Assembly (NCBI GenBank): GCA_030447865.1
Contig: JAUJOD010000006.1
Location: forward strand, 24,944 to 88,943
Source of the DNA: Nocardioidaceae bacterium
GTDB lineage: Bacteria > Actinomycetota > Actinomycetes > Propionibacteriales > Nocardioidaceae
Direction of reading: 5' to 3'
DNA: 64,000 bases
The first letter of the stretch is position 1. Every line of letters begins with the position of its first letter. Positions 8,612 through 18,137 of the stretch are shown here, piece after piece. The notes below the pieces were generated by a model that was not told the origin of the DNA, did no database searches, and was given only the letters and a program-made list of their open reading frames with translations. The position numbers and the translations under genes are program-made.

Positions 8612-9966
8612 GATGAGGGCGTCACCACGTGATTCGGTGGCAGCACTTTAGGCGGTGAGTGCTGGGGGTGTCATCGCCTCGGTTTCGTGGTCGGTGGTGG
8701 TGGCGTCGAGGAGGGTCATGCGGGAGCGGGCGAGGACGTCGAGGCTCAGGTAGCGGCGGCCTTCAATCCATTCGTCGTGTTGTTCGGCCAGGACGGCTCC
8801 AACGAGGCGGACCAGGGCGGTGCGGTCGGGGAAGATGCCGACGACGTCGGTTCGTCTGCGGATCTCTCGGTTGAGACGCTCGGCGGGGTTGTTGGACCAG
8901 ATCTGCCGCCAGAGCTCTTTCGGGAACGCGGTGAACGCGAGGATGTCGGTCCGGGCTTGCTCGAGATGCTCAGCAACGGCGGGGAGCTTGGCGGTGAGCC
9001 CGTCGACGACCCGGTCGAACTGGGCGTGCACGGCGGCGGCGTCTGGCTGGTCATAGATCGAGTGCAGCATCGCCTTGACCCAGCCCCAGCTGGACTTGGG
9101 TGTCACGGCCATCAGGTTGGCGGCGTAGTGGGTGCGGCAGCGCTGCCAGGACGCGCCGGGCAGGGTGGCGCCGATGGCGCCGACCAGGCCGCTGTGGGCG
9201 TCGGCGGTCACTAGCGCCACTCCGGACAACCCACGGTGGGTCAGGCCGCGGAAGAACGCCAACCAGCCGGCGCCGTCTTCGGCGCTGGTGACGTCCAGGC
9301 CGAGGATCTCCCGGTGCCCGTCGACGTTGACGCCGGTCGCGACCAGGGCGTGCACATTCACCACCCGGCCGCCTTCGCGGACCTTCATCGTCAACGCATC
9401 AGCGGCGACGAAGGTGTAGGGGCCGGCGTCGAGTGGCCGGGTGCGGAACGACTCCACCTGCTCATCGAGCTCCTTGGCCATCACCGACACCTGCGACTTC
9501 GACAACCGGGTGATGCCGAGGGTCTCCACCAGCTTCTCCATCCGCCGGGTCGACACCCCCAGCAGGTAGCAGGTGGCCACCACCGTAGTCAGCGCCCGCT
9601 CCGCCCGGCGGCGGCGTTCCAACAACCAGTCCGGGAAGTACGACCCTGCCCGTAGCTTCGGGATCGCAACCTCAACCGTGCCGGCCCCGGGTGTCCCACT
9701 CCCGACCCCGGTAACCATTGCGAGAGTTGACCCGCTCCTGGCTACGAAGCCCATAAGGGGCGCCACAGATCGCATCGGCCTCCGCGCCCATCAACGCCTC
9801 GGCGAATGTCTTCAGCATCGAGCGCAAAAGATCCGGCTCGGCGCGCTCAAGGTGCTCACAGATGAAGGTGGACAGGTCAATACTGTTGGGGTTGGCGGTC
9901 ATCGTGACGATCTCCTTCAGTTCGACTTTCAGCGGTCTTCTGAAGAATCACGCGATGGCCGTCCTC
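8612..9966 (-). mobile_element. IS256-family insertion sequence, transposase frameshifted
   Basis: About 1.35 kb with a Mutator/IS256-type transposase on the minus strand. Imperfect inverted ends are visible: CGTGATTC at 8628-8635 mirrors GAATCACG at 9945-9952, with further partial matching outside. Exact borders are approximate. The element lies directly before the TIR operon. Confidence 0.7.
8648..9902 (-). pseudogene. IS256-family transposase, broken by a one-base insertion
   Basis: The two parts together match a full ~418-codon IS256 transposase. The 5' part (9902 to about 9690) holds the N-terminal domain ending NGYRGREWDTR. The reading then shifts to the frame carrying AGTVEVAIPKLRAGSYFP. 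Removing one C from the four-C run at 9685-9688 restores the expected junction. The catalytic region is otherwise present: Asp in FVAADALTMKV, Asp in LVTADAHSG and Glu in NNPAERLNREI. Either an inactivating mutation or a sequencing error; programmed frameshifting is not usual in this family. Confidence 0.85.
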
Positions 9967-10031
9967 ATGTCACGACGCCACGCTCACAGCGGGCCAGTCG
10001 TACACCACGTCCCTGGACTCATCTTGCAGGC

Positions 10032-10229
10032 ATGGACAAGATCGAGATGCAGTGCCCCGAGTGTGGCTCGAAGGTTCGCTTCCAACTCTCCGACGTCGCA
10101 GCTCAGCGAACCGTTCGCTGTGGACGCGGCCACGCCATGAAGCTCGAAGACAAGGGCGGCGGAGCAAGAAAGGCCGACAAGGCCATGAAGGACCTCGAGA
10201 AGTCGATCAAGCGGCTAGGCCGCCGGTAA
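10032..10229 (+). CDS. Small zinc-ribbon-like protein
   Basis: A 65-residue basic protein. An N-terminal CPECG pairs with a second RCGRGH about 20 residues later, a plausible Cys2-Cys-His zinc ribbon, followed by a Lys/Arg-rich helix (ARKADKAMKDLEKSIKRL). It starts at ATG 10032, 66 bases beyond the IS256 element, with only a weak purine-rich site. It could bind nucleic acid; no family assigned. Confidence 0.55.
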   Translation: MDKIEMQCPECGSKVRFQLSDVAAQRTVRCGRGHAMKLEDKGGGARKADKAMKDLEKSIKRLGRR

Positions 10230-10744
10230 GCCTCCTCGCCCGTCCGCGACCCGCCTCCCTCCCTCATCGCATTCATACCTTCGAACCGGCTAGAGGGCTG
10301 TCTCTGTCGAGATGAACGTAGGAGCGAGGCGCTCTCTATCGCCCTCCGATAGAGAGACGCGGCCGCGCCGGTACGACGGTGTGCGCGCCGGGTCAGCGAG
10401 TTCGAGGCAGAGTTCCCGGCGACGGCGATCAGCCAGGTGCTGAAAAGCTGCACGCCGCTGGCGCAATCCCCCGCCCACCCGAGCTGCGAGCCGAGCGCTG
10501 CCGCATCACCGGCGCCATTCCGACCGACCAGGTGCACACCTTCGAGCAACGACTTCCCGATCTCACCCAGGGCGAGGGGTTCTTCTTCTCCCGGCCTGCG
10601 GGTTATGAGCCCGTCCATGACCCGCCGCCAGCCCGGGCCATCAGCGGCGCCGGCCGGGCGGCGCGGCGGCCAACCTGAGGCACGCTTGGGACCTATTTGT
10701 GGAGTCCCTCCGGCACCACACGCCGGGAGTACTCCACGAACGCC
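10230..10744. other. Intergenic region, nothing recognised
   Basis: About 515 bases between the zinc-ribbon gene and the 3' end of ddl. Open frames here lack start signals and recognisable sequence. Confidence 0.4.
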
Positions 10745-11860
10745 TCACCGCAGGCCCATTGGGCGGTTCATCGCGAGGGCGAGCAGCCGGTCGATGAGCT
10801 CCGGATAGCTGACGCCGGACTCCGCCCACATCCGCGGGTACATCGACGACGGCGTGAAGCCCGGCATCGTGTTGATCTCGTTGACCGTGACGGTGCCGTC
10901 CGCCCCCAGGAAGAAGTCGGCGCGCGCGAGCCCTTCGCAGTCCAGCGCCGTGAAGGCCGCGATCGCCAGTGACTGGATCTGCTCGACCACCTCCGGACGC
11001 AGATTCGCCGGCACGTCGAGGCGGACGCCTTCTTCGCCGAGGTACTTGGCGGCATAGTCGTAGAACTCGTGCTCGCCGTACCCCGCGATCTCCGCGAGAG
11101 CGCTGGCGTCGACGCCTCCGTCGAGCCGCTGCAGTAGGCCGCACTCGATCTCGCGCGACCGCTCTGCAGCGGCTTCCACCACCACCTTGGGGTCGAACGT
11201 GCGAGCATGCCCGACCGCATCGTCAAGCTCGTCTCGCCCGTGCACCTTGGTGATGCCAAGGCTGGACCCACCCCGCGCGGGTTTGACGAACACGGGGTAG
11301 CCGAGCGCCTCCACCGCCTCGCGGCTCGCCGCGGGGTCGCCGTCCCATTCGCGCGGCTTGATCACGACGTACGGCGCGACAGGGAGCCCGTTGGCCCTCA
11401 GCACCACCTTCATGTACTCCTTGTCCATCCCAACCGCCGAGGCGAGCACGCCTGACCCGACGTACCGGACGCCGGCGATCTCGAACAGCCCCTGAACAGT
11501 GCCGTCCTCTCCCCACGGGCCGTGCAACAGCGGGAACACCACGTCAACGGCACCCAGCGCCCGCGGCCCCTCACTCGAGTCCACTGCGACGATCTGCCGC
11601 CGGTTCGGGTCGGTGCTGAGCGCAACAGCGGTTGCGGTGTCGTCGACATACGGCGTCTGTTGCGCCGTCAGCAGGAGTTGGTCGGTGGGGGCCGACTCGA
11701 GCACCCACTTGCCGTTGACCGATATGCCGATCGGCACGACGTCGTACTTGTCCTTGTCGATCGCCGCCAAGACGCTGGCCGCCGTCGAACAGGAGACGGC
11801 GTGCTCGGCTGAGCGGCCGCCGAAGACCACGGCGACCCGTGGTTTGGAGGATGCGTTCAT
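10745..11860 (-). CDS. ddl: D-alanine--D-alanine ligase
   Basis: A 371-residue ATP-grasp ligase that joins two D-Ala for peptidoglycan. The N-terminal domain starts KPRVAVVFGGRSAEH, the usual Ddl opening. Later come LLHGPWGEDGTVQG, PARGGSSLGITKV (ATP-grasp loop) and the metal-binding end ADFFLGADGTVTVNEINTMP. ATG 11860 gives the standard length; the frame stays open upstream but that extension is unlike Ddl. In many actinobacteria ddl follows gpsA directly. Here an IS110 element and a PLP-enzyme gene lie between them. Confidence 0.95.
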   Translation of the reverse strand: MNASSKPRVAVVFGGRSAEHAVSCSTAASVLAAIDKDKYDVVPIGISVNGKWVLESAPTDQLLLTAQQTPYVDDTATAVALSTDPNRRQIVAVDSSEGPRALGAVDVVFPLLHGPWGEDGTVQGLFEIAGVRYVGSGVLASAVGMDKEYMKVVLRANGLPVAPYVVIKPREWDGDPAASREAVEALGYPVFVKPARGGSSLGITKVHGRDELDDAVGHARTFDPKVVVEAAAERSREIECGLLQRLDGGVDASALAEIAGYGEHEFYDYAAKYLGEEGVRLDVPANLRPEVVEQIQSLAIAAFTALDCEGLARADFFLGADGTVTVNEINTMPGFTPSSMYPRMWAESGVSYPELIDRLLALAMNRPMGLR

Positions 11861-12139
11861 CGCCCGGAGCCTATCTGCACTACACCGGTTGTCTGCACCA
11901 CAATGGGGGTCAGTGTCAGGGTGATGCTGCCGCTGTTGCGGTGGTTGGATCCTGATCACCCGGCGTCTGGCTCACACAATGGGTGTCGCCTTTGGGCTGA
12001 CGAGCATGCGTTTTGCCGGCGTCGGGTGTGAAGGACCGGCCGGCGTGACTTGATAGGAGCGTGGCTTCGCCCCCACTGAGATGTGTCCGCCGACCGGCCC
12101 AACCGTCCAGTCACTCAGGAAGTGAAGGAGGCAACTCCC
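11861..12139. other. ddl leader and IS110 left non-coding end
   Basis: About 280 bases before the IS110 transposase, including the ddl promoter region. The word CACAATGGG occurs at 11899 and 11975. IS110-group elements carry their guide (bridge) RNA in the non-coding end before the transposase, so the part next to 12139 is the likely place; I cannot define the RNA or the element border from sequence alone. Confidence 0.35.
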
Positions 12140-13195
12140 ATGGTTGTTGTTGGGGCCGATGTGCACAAGCGGAGCCATACGTTCGTCGCGGTCGACGAGG
12201 TCGGCAAGAAGCTGGGTCAACTCACGGTCCCGGCTGATGGCAAGGGCCACGACCAGGCGATCTGCTGGGCGCAACGCGAGTTCGGTGAGGACCTGCGGTG
12301 GGGCATCGAGGACTGTCGCCATCTGTCGGCTCGGTTGGAGATCGACCTGCTCGATGCGGGGCAGGCGGTGGTTCGGGTGCCACCGAAGCTGATGGCCCAG
12401 ACCCGCACGTCGGCGCGGACCCGGGGCAAGTCTGACCCGATCGATGCGCTCGCGGTCGCGCGGGCGGTGCTGCGTGAGCCGGATCTGCCGGTGGCCACCC
12501 ATGACGAGGCCTCGCGGGAGCTGAAACTGCTGGTGGACAGGCGCGATGACCTGGTCAAACAGCGCACCGGGGACGTGAACCGGTTCCGCTGGCACCTGCA
12601 CCGGATCGACCCCACCATCGACCCGGCACCCAAGTCACTGAACCGGGCCAAGACCCGCGCCCGGCTTGCTGATCTGCTCAAGGCCATGACTGGGATCGAT
12701 GCTCGGCTGGCCCGGGAGCTGCTGGGCGACATCGAAGCTGTCACGATGCGGATCAATGCCTTGGAGAAGGAAATCACTGCCCTGGTCACCCTCCAGGCAC
12801 CGGCCCTGCTCGAGTTGCCTGGCTGCGGCGCCCTGACCGCGGCCAAGATCGCCGGGGAGACCGCGGGGATCAGCCGGTTCGCCCACGAAGCGAAGTACGC
12901 CATGCACGCCGGTGTCGCGCCCATCCCGGTCTGGTCGGGCCGCACCGAGGGACGGGTCCGGATGAACAAGTCCGGAAACAGGCAGCTCAACACCGCGCTG
13001 CACCGCATCGCGGTCACCCAGATCCGCCTCGATGGCCTGGGAGCCGCGTACTACCGCAAACGGCTCGAGCGCGGCGACTCCACAACCGAAGCGCTGCGTG
13101 CGCTCAAACGACGCCCGGCCCGCACTGTGTTCAACACCCTGAAGAACAACCCATCAACCGCGGCAGAGCCTTATCTCCCAGCCGCGGCTTGACAT
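11960..13195 (+). mobile_element. IS110-family insertion sequence (borders approximate)
   Basis: One intact transposase with about 180 bases of non-coding left end. IS110 elements lack terminal inverted repeats and target duplications, so the borders given are estimates. The right side ends within ~15 bases of the next gene, leaving its ribosome site (TAGGAG) intact. Confidence 0.7.
12140..13192 (+). CDS. IS110-family transposase
   Basis: A 350-residue DEDD-type transposase. The RuvC-like N-terminal domain has Asp7 in GADVHKRSH, Glu57 in GIEDC, and Asp99/Asp102 in SDPIDALAVAR. The C-terminal Tnp_IS116/IS110/IS902 domain has LPGCGALTAAKIAGE, then YAMHAGVAPIPVWSG with the Ser region used for catalysis in this family. 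ATG 12140 follows GGAGG by eight bases; an upstream GTG at 12083 has no such site. Intact. Confidence 0.93.
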   Translation: MVVVGADVHKRSHTFVAVDEVGKKLGQLTVPADGKGHDQAICWAQREFGEDLRWGIEDCRHLSARLEIDLLDAGQAVVRVPPKLMAQTRTSARTRGKSDPIDALAVARAVLREPDLPVATHDEASRELKLLVDRRDDLVKQRTGDVNRFRWHLHRIDPTIDPAPKSLNRAKTRARLADLLKAMTGIDARLARELLGDIEAVTMRINALEKEITALVTLQAPALLELPGCGALTAAKIAGETAGISRFAHEAKYAMHAGVAPIPVWSGRTEGRVRMNKSGNRQLNTALHRIAVTQIRLDGLGAAYYRKRLERGDSTTEALRALKRRPARTVFNTLKNNPSTAAEPYLPAAA

Positions 13196-13206
13196 AGGAG
13201 AAACGC

Positions 13207-14292
13207 ATGACGACATCCGATGCCCATGCCGAACTGCGCCTCCCCACCGTGGCGGTCAAGGCCGGCCGGCCCGAGGTGCAGCCCGACCAGCCGCTCAACG
13301 AGCCACTGGTGATGGCCTCCACCTACGTCGCGGGCGGTGCCGTCGAGTACGGCCGGTACGGCAACCCGACCTGGGCGGCGTTCGAGACAGCTCTGGGCGC
13401 GCTCGAGGGCGGCCGGGCCGTGTCATTCGCCTCCGGCATGGCCGCAATCTCGACGATCCTCGACCTGGTGGCGCCCGGCGAGACAGTGGTTGCAGCCCGG
13501 CACTGCTACCAGGGCGCGCTGGTGCAACTGGCTTCGCTGGAGCAGCGGGGCCTGATCAAGGTCGTCCTTGTCGACATCGACGACACCGACCAGGTGCTTG
13601 CCGCCCTCAACGACGACGTGGCGCTGCTGTGGATCGAGTCGCCGACAAACCCCGCTCTCGAGGTCGCCGATCTGCCGGTGCTGTGCGCGGCGGCGCGGGA
13701 GGCAGGAGTCACCAGCGTCGTCGACAACACGTTTGCCACCCCCGTTGTGCAACGTCCGCTCGACCTCGGCGCCGATGTCGTCGTGCACTCGGCGACCAAG
13801 TATCTCGCCGGACACTCCGACGCGGTCATCGGTGCGGTGGTGACGAGACGCGACGACATCTGGCGGGCGGTCGACGAGAAGCGGCGCACGATGGGAGCCT
13901 TGCCGGGCACGCTGGAGGCGTGGCTGGCCCTGCGCGGGCTGCGGACCTTGCATCTTCGGGTCGAGCGCGCGCAGTCGAACGCCCAAGAGCTCGTACGTCG
14001 GGTGGCGCAGCACCGCGCCGTCGACCGGGTCCGCTACCCCGGGTTCGGCGGCATCGTCGCCCTCGAGATCGCCGGCGGCGCCGGAGCCGCCGACCTGGTC
14101 AGCGCCTCCACCCGGCTATGGGTGCACGCAACCAGCCTTGGCGGCGTCGAGTCCTCTCTCGAGCGTCGCCGCCGCTGGACCAGCGAGCCGCTCACCATCC
14201 CCGAGGGCCTGGTCCGCCTCAGCGTCGGCATCGAGGATGTCGACGACCTGTGGTCTGATCTCCAGCAGGCGCTGGACGCCGTACCCGGCTAG
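13207..14292 (+). CDS. Cys/Met metabolism PLP-dependent enzyme (cystathionine gamma-lyase/synthase type)
   Basis: A 361-residue fold-type I PLP enzyme of the trans-sulfuration family. The PLP lysine lies in HSATKYLAGHSD, the ring-stacking region is in ASGMAAISTIL, and GRYGNPTWAAFE is the typical N-terminal substrate segment. Family members split or build cystathionine, or eliminate sulfur from Cys/Met; sequence alone does not separate lyase from synthase. ATG 13207 has AGGAG eight bases upstream. It lies just behind the IS110 transposase, so its promoter was probably replaced by the element. Its stop lies 43 bases from the gpsA stop (convergent). Confidence 0.85.
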   Translation: MTTSDAHAELRLPTVAVKAGRPEVQPDQPLNEPLVMASTYVAGGAVEYGRYGNPTWAAFETALGALEGGRAVSFASGMAAISTILDLVAPGETVVAARHCYQGALVQLASLEQRGLIKVVLVDIDDTDQVLAALNDDVALLWIESPTNPALEVADLPVLCAAAREAGVTSVVDNTFATPVVQRPLDLGADVVVHSATKYLAGHSDAVIGAVVTRRDDIWRAVDEKRRTMGALPGTLEAWLALRGLRTLHLRVERAQSNAQELVRRVAQHRAVDRVRYPGFGGIVALEIAGGAGAADLVSASTRLWVHATSLGGVESSLERRRRWTSEPLTIPEGLVRLSVGIEDVDDLWSDLQQALDAVPG

Positions 14293-14335
14293 CCGCCGTC
14301 AGCGCGCGACGCCGTACCCGGCTGACCAGTGGAGG

Positions 14336-15337
14336 CTAGGTGCGCTCAGACTTGGCGGCGCGCGAGATCAGGCTGATCAACATCTCGTGAGGGCTCAGCT
14401 CGCCCCGGATCAGCGCCGCCACGTGCTCGACGATCGGCATCTCAACGCCGTGTCGCAGCGCAAGGTCACGGATCGACTCACACGACGCGACCCCCTCGGC
14501 GACTTGTCGGGTCGAGGCGGCGATCTCCTCGACGCTCATCCCGCCACCGAGCTTCTCGCCGAAGGATCGGTTCCGCGAGAGCGGTGACGAGCACGTCGCG
14601 ACCAGGTCGCCCAGACCAGCCAGCCCGGAGAACGTGTAGGTATCCGCGCCCATCGCCACCCCCAGTCGCGCCGTCTCGGCCAGGCCACGGGTGATGACGG
14701 TCGCCGTCGCGTTGTCACCGAAGCCCAGGCCGATCGCCATACCAACGGCGAGTGCGATGACGTTCTTCGTGGCTCCGCCCAGCTCGCAGCCGACCACGTC
14801 GGTGTTCGTGTAGGGGCGGAACACCGGACTGTGGCAACGCGCCTGTAGTCGCGCAGCCGTCGACTCGTCGGTGCAGGCGATCACCGACGCAGCCGGCTGC
14901 CGGGCCGCGATCTCCGCCGACAGGTTGGGACCGGAAAGCACCGCCACTCGCCCCCCGCCGATGCCCGTGACCTCGTCGATCACCTCGCTCATCCGTTTCG
15001 CCGTGCCGAGCTCGACACCCTTCATCAGGCTCATCAGCACGGCGTCCGGTGCGACGTGGTGGGCCCACTGCTGGAGGTTCGAGCGCAGCGACTGCGACGG
15101 TACGGCGAGTACGACGATCGACGCGGCCGCGAGCGCCTCCTCGGGATCGTGGGTTGCGCTGACCGTCTCTGGCAGTACCACGCCGGGAAGGTAATCGGCG
15201 TTCTCGTGGGACTCGTTGATCTGAGCGCTGACCTCCTCGCGACGGGCCCACATCATCACATCGTTGCCCGCGTCTGCCAGCACCAGCGAGAACGCCGTAC
15301 CCCACGACCCCGACCCGAAGACGGCGACCTTACTCAT
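14336..15337 (-). CDS. gpsA: Glycerol-3-phosphate dehydrogenase [NAD(P)+]
   Basis: A 333-residue cytoplasmic enzyme reducing dihydroxyacetone phosphate to sn-glycerol-3-phosphate for phospholipids. The Rossmann motif is [14 protein letters not shown]. The catalytic Lys region is [12 protein letters not shown], and [15 protein letters not shown] is a family signature. ATG 15337 lies seven bases after the plsC stop, so the two form an operon that makes glycerol-3-phosphate and then acylates it. Confidence 0.95.
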   Translation of the reverse strand: MSKVAVFGSGSWGTAFSLVLADAGNDVMMWARREEVSAQINESHENADYLPGVVLPETVSATHDPEEALAAASIVVLAVPSQSLRSNLQQWAHHVAPDAVLMSLMKGVELGTAKRMSEVIDEVTGIGGGRVAVLSGPNLSAEIAARQPAASVIACTDESTAARLQARCHSPVFRPYTNTDVVGCELGGATKNVIALAVGMAIGLGFGDNATATVITRGLAETARLGVAMGADTYTFSGLAGLGDLVATCSSPLSRNRSFGEKLGGGMSVEEIAASTRQVAEGVASCESIRDLALRHGVEMPIVEHVAALIRGELSPHEMLISLISRAAKSERT

Positions 15338-15344
15338 GCCGAAC

Positions 15345-16142
15345 TCATGTCGACTCACCCGGGCGCGCTTCGTGGGCCGGGGACGACGCGGCTGGCCGCG
15401 CCTCGCGGGTCTGATGTGGGTTCCCGGTGTCGGGTACGCCCGCCGTCTTCGGGTCGTACCGGTGCTCTGGGGCTTGCTCACCGCGGATCTGCTCGAGCAG
15501 GGCGGTGATGGCGGCCATGATGCGGTCGGTCGCCTCCCGAAGCACCGCAGGACTCAGCGGCTGGCCCTGTAGGTCCGACAGGTCCAGCGGCTCACCCGCT
15601 GCCACGTGCATTGTCTTCCGTGGGAACAGCAACGGTTTACGGGCGTACGGCGGCAGCAGATGGTTGGGTCCCCACTGCGCGCACGGGACGACGGGGCACC
15701 CGGTGGCAAGGGCGATCCGAGCCGCTCCAGTCTTGCCGACCATCGGCCACAGGTCGGGGTCTCGGGAGATGGTGCCCTCCGGGTAGACGATCACGCATCT
15801 CCCGCTGTTGACAGCCGCTATCGCGGCGGTGAACGCCTTCGCGGCGTCGGTCGACTTGCGGTAGACCGGGATCTGCCCTGCGCTGGTAATGATTCGACCA
15901 ACCACCGGTACGGCGAAGACCTCCGCCTTGCCGAGGAAACGCGGCACTCGGCCGTTGTCGACGACGAAGTGGCCAAACGGCACCGGGTCGAACTCCGACA
16001 CGTGGTTGGTGACGAGCACGCAGCCCCCCTCGCGCGGGAGATGCTCGCCCCCGCGCCAGTCTCGCTTGGTGAGCAGCGTCAAGGGCCACCGCAGCAGCGC
16101 GATGACCAGCGTCATCGCCCAACCGCGTTGGTCCGTCACCAC
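15345..16142 (-). CDS. plsC: 1-acyl-sn-glycerol-3-phosphate acyltransferase
   Basis: A 265-residue acyltransferase. The catalytic block is NHVSEFD (H-x4-D). The glycerol-phosphate binding block is YPEGTIS. An N-terminal hydrophobic segment ([14 protein letters not shown]) can anchor it to the membrane, and a Pro/Ala-rich tail (about 220-265) is probably disordered. The GTG start at 16142 has AAGGAGG upstream. It is followed within seven bases by gpsA. Confidence 0.92.
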   Translation of the reverse strand: MVTDQRGWAMTLVIALLRWPLTLLTKRDWRGGEHLPREGGCVLVTNHVSEFDPVPFGHFVVDNGRVPRFLGKAEVFAVPVVGRIITSAGQIPVYRKSTDAAKAFTAAIAAVNSGRCVIVYPEGTISRDPDLWPMVGKTGAARIALATGCPVVPCAQWGPNHLLPPYARKPLLFPRKTMHVAAGEPLDLSDLQGQPLSPAVLREATDRIMAAITALLEQIRGEQAPEHRYDPKTAGVPDTGNPHQTREARPAASSPAHEARPGEST

Positions 16143-16229
16143 CTGACCTCCTTCGTCGGCTGCCCAAGCAGGCGAACAGTGTCGTCTACCGAACCTGGCG
16201 GTGTCGAGCAGGTGGCAAGATCGACGCTG

Positions 16230-16868
16230 ATGTCAGCGCAGGCCACCTGGACGCTGCTCGTCCCGGTCAAACAGACAGCGATCGCCAAGTCCCGGCTCAG
16301 CGACTTCCCCCCTCCGATCCGCCAGCGGCTCGCGCTGGCGTTCGCCCAAGACACGGTCTCGGCAGCGGTCGGCTGCCCTGAGGTGCGCCGGGTTGTCGTG
16401 GTGACCAACGACCCCGAGGGGCGCCGGCTGGCCGACTTGGGAGCTCTGGTGGTGCCCGACCTTCCAGACGCCGGGCTCAACCCGGCCCTTCACCACGCCG
16501 CCGAACTCGTCCGCCGGCGCGACCCGACCGCCGCGGTGGCCGCCATGTCGGCCGACCTTCCTGCCGTGCGCGCGGTCGACCTGTCAGCGGCGTTCGCGCT
16601 GGGGTCCACACCGCGCTGGTTCGTCCCCGACCGGGCTGGTGGAGGTACGACGGTGCTGGCTGCCCGAGCGCCGGCCGACCTGTCGCCGGCGTTCGGTGCG
16701 AGGTCGCGGACCGCCCATCAGGCGTCCGGCGCTGCCGAACTCACAGACGCACGCCTGGAGCGGCTTCGGCTCGACGTGGACACATCCGGCGACCTACTGC
16801 TGGCCGTCAAACTCGGGGTCGGCCGGCACACCGCCGCAGTCCTCTCGACGAAAGACCCGTCAGGTTGA
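16230..16868 (+). CDS. fbiD: Phosphoenolpyruvate/2-phospho-L-lactate guanylyltransferase (F420 biosynthesis)
   Basis: A 212-residue member of the CofC/FbiD family, which activates a C3 phospho-acid with GTP as the first step to coenzyme F420. The N-terminus TLLVPVKQTAIAKSRL is the nucleotide-binding opening, VVVVTND and MSADLPAV hold the conserved acidic residues, and LRLDVDTSGDLLLAVKLG is the usual C-terminal block. It implies F420-dependent metabolism, as in many actinobacteria. Divergent from plsC. Its last nine bases overlap the 3' end of hup on the other strand. Confidence 0.88.
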   Translation: MSAQATWTLLVPVKQTAIAKSRLSDFPPPIRQRLALAFAQDTVSAAVGCPEVRRVVVVTNDPEGRRLADLGALVVPDLPDAGLNPALHHAAELVRRRDPTAAVAAMSADLPAVRAVDLSAAFALGSTPRWFVPDRAGGGTTVLAARAPADLSPAFGARSRTAHQASGAAELTDARLERLRLDVDTSGDLLLAVKLGVGRHTAAVLSTKDPSG

Positions 16869-17531
16869 CGTGTCGCTGTCGGCGCTGCTGGCCTTGGTGG
16901 TCGATGAGCTCTTCCGGGTCGTGCTCTTGGCCCCTGAGCCGGTCGAACTCTTGGTGGCGGAGCCGGTCGAGCTCTTGGTGGCGGAGCCGGTCGAGCTCTT
17001 GCTCGAGCTGGTCTTCTCAGCGGCGCTCTTCTTGGCGGTAGTGCTCGGCTTCGTGGCTCTGCTCTGCTTGGCTGGGCTCCTCTTCGCCGCTTGCTGCCTC
17101 GCCGCCGAGCTCGACGTGGACGGTGTTGAGGCGGCTGGTCCCGACCCGGTTGACTCCTTCACGGGGTCATCACCAGTCGCCGAGTTCTCCGCAGCAGTCT
17201 TGTCGACCGTGGATGTCTTCGCCCCCGAGTCCTCGGCACTCTTAGGAGGCTCCTTCTCCCCGGAGACGACTGCGCGCAGTTCCGACCCCGCACGGAACCT
17301 CGGCACCGCCGTCTCCGTTGACGTGCTCTGCTCGCCAGTGCGCGGGTTACGCACGGCCCGGGCCGGGCGGATGACCTTCTCGAAGGCGCCGAACCCAGTG
17401 AGCGCCACCTTCTCGCCTCTGGCCACCTCCCTCGTGATCGTGTCAAGCACCGACTCGAGAGCATGCTGAGCTGTCTTCTTGTTTCCCTCGAAGTGGTTCG
17501 ACAACGCGTCGATCAGTTGGCTCTTGTTCAC
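16860..17531 (-). CDS. hup: HU-family DNA-binding protein with a long Ser/Thr/Lys tail
   Basis: A 223-residue nucleoid protein. Residues 1-93 are a complete HU fold (MNKSQLIDALSNHF to FRAGSELRAVV) with GFGAFEKVIRPARAVRNPRTGE as the DNA-binding arm. Residues 94-223 form a low-complexity tail rich in Ser, Thr, Lys and Ala. Actinobacterial HupB tails are usually PAKK-rich; here the repeat is SSTGSATK-like. The start is GTG 17531, with GGAAGG upstream. The tail probably modulates DNA compaction or RNA binding. Confidence 0.92.
   Translation of the reverse strand: MNKSQLIDALSNHFEGNKKTAQHALESVLDTITREVARGEKVALTGFGAFEKVIRPARAVRNPRTGEQSTSTETAVPRFRAGSELRAVVSGEKEPPKSAEDSGAKTSTVDKTAAENSATGDDPVKESTGSGPAASTPSTSSSAARQQAAKRSPAKQSRATKPSTTAKKSAAEKTSSSKSSTGSATKSSTGSATKSSTGSGAKSTTRKSSSTTKASSADSDTST
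16936..17007 (-). repeat. 24-bp tandem repeat in the hup tail
   Basis: Three head-to-tail 24-base units (16936, 16960, 16984) encode SSTGSATK, SSTGSATK and SSTGSGAK. Units 1 and 2 differ by one base; the third diverges in its last six bases. Such in-frame repeats change length by slippage. Confidence 0.9.
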
Positions 17532-17564
17532 AGGCCTTACCTTCCGCGAACTGCTGTCGGGCCG

Positions 17565-18137
17565 TCAAGTTCTCCCGGTCGCCCCGCCGATCGCGGTTCG
17601 CGGGCTCGCCTCGTCGGCCGCCGGCTCCCCCAGTGGCGGGGAGAACAGGCTTCCCGGCGCTCCCGACGCCTCCAGACCGAGCAGGAACCGCTTGCGGTCC
17701 AGACCGCCGGCATAACCGGTCAACCTGCCGGTGGATCCGATCACGCGGTGGCAGGGTACGACGATCGCCACCGGATTCGAACCATTGGCCAGCCCTACCG
17801 CCCGTGACGCCCCCGGAGCCATCCCAAGCCGCCCGGCGATCTCGCCGTACGACGCAGTGGTGCCGTACGGGATCTGCCTCAGCTCGTCCCAGACGCGCTG
17901 CTGGAACGGCGTCCCGCGGCCACCCAATGGCAAGTCGAACGTCTCCAACTCTCCCGCGAAGTAGGCAAGCAACTGCCGCCGCGCCTCGACGAGGACACGC
18001 GGGGGCTCATCGCTGGCTGCTACCTCGACGGGCTCAGCCACGAACGAGACGGCCGTCAACGAGTCGCCCTCAGCGGTCAGTACCAGCGGTCCAACCGGGG
18101 ACTGCATGGCCAGTTGTCGGGTGCTTGGGGTCTGCAT
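17565..18137 (-). CDS. ogt: Methylated-DNA--[protein]-cysteine S-methyltransferase
   Basis: A 190-residue suicide repair protein that removes methyl groups from O6-methylguanine. The active-site motif is VVPCHRVIG with Cys129; the helix-turn-helix recognition segment is [15 protein letters not shown] and Asn119 is the hinge. ATG 18137 shares one base with the stop of the upstream Ada-AlkA gene (TGATG), giving a two-gene alkylation-repair operon. A short Pro/Gly-rich tail follows the fold. Confidence 0.94.
   Translation of the reverse strand: MQTPSTRQLAMQSPVGPLVLTAEGDSLTAVSFVAEPVEVAASDEPPRVLVEARRQLLAYFAGELETFDLPLGGRGTPFQQRVWDELRQIPYGTTASYGEIAGRLGMAPGASRAVGLANGSNPVAIVVPCHRVIGSTGRLTGYAGGLDRKRFLLGLEASGAPGSLFSPPLGEPAADEASPRTAIGGATGRT

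Noticed and set aside
8648..9902. Programmed ribosomal frameshift in the IS256 transposase
   Set aside because: The family normally uses a single frame and no slippery heptamer is obvious. A C-run indel explains it more simply.
11972..12601. Minus-strand open frame under the IS110 transposase
   Set aside because: It is a shadow of the transposase coding strand.
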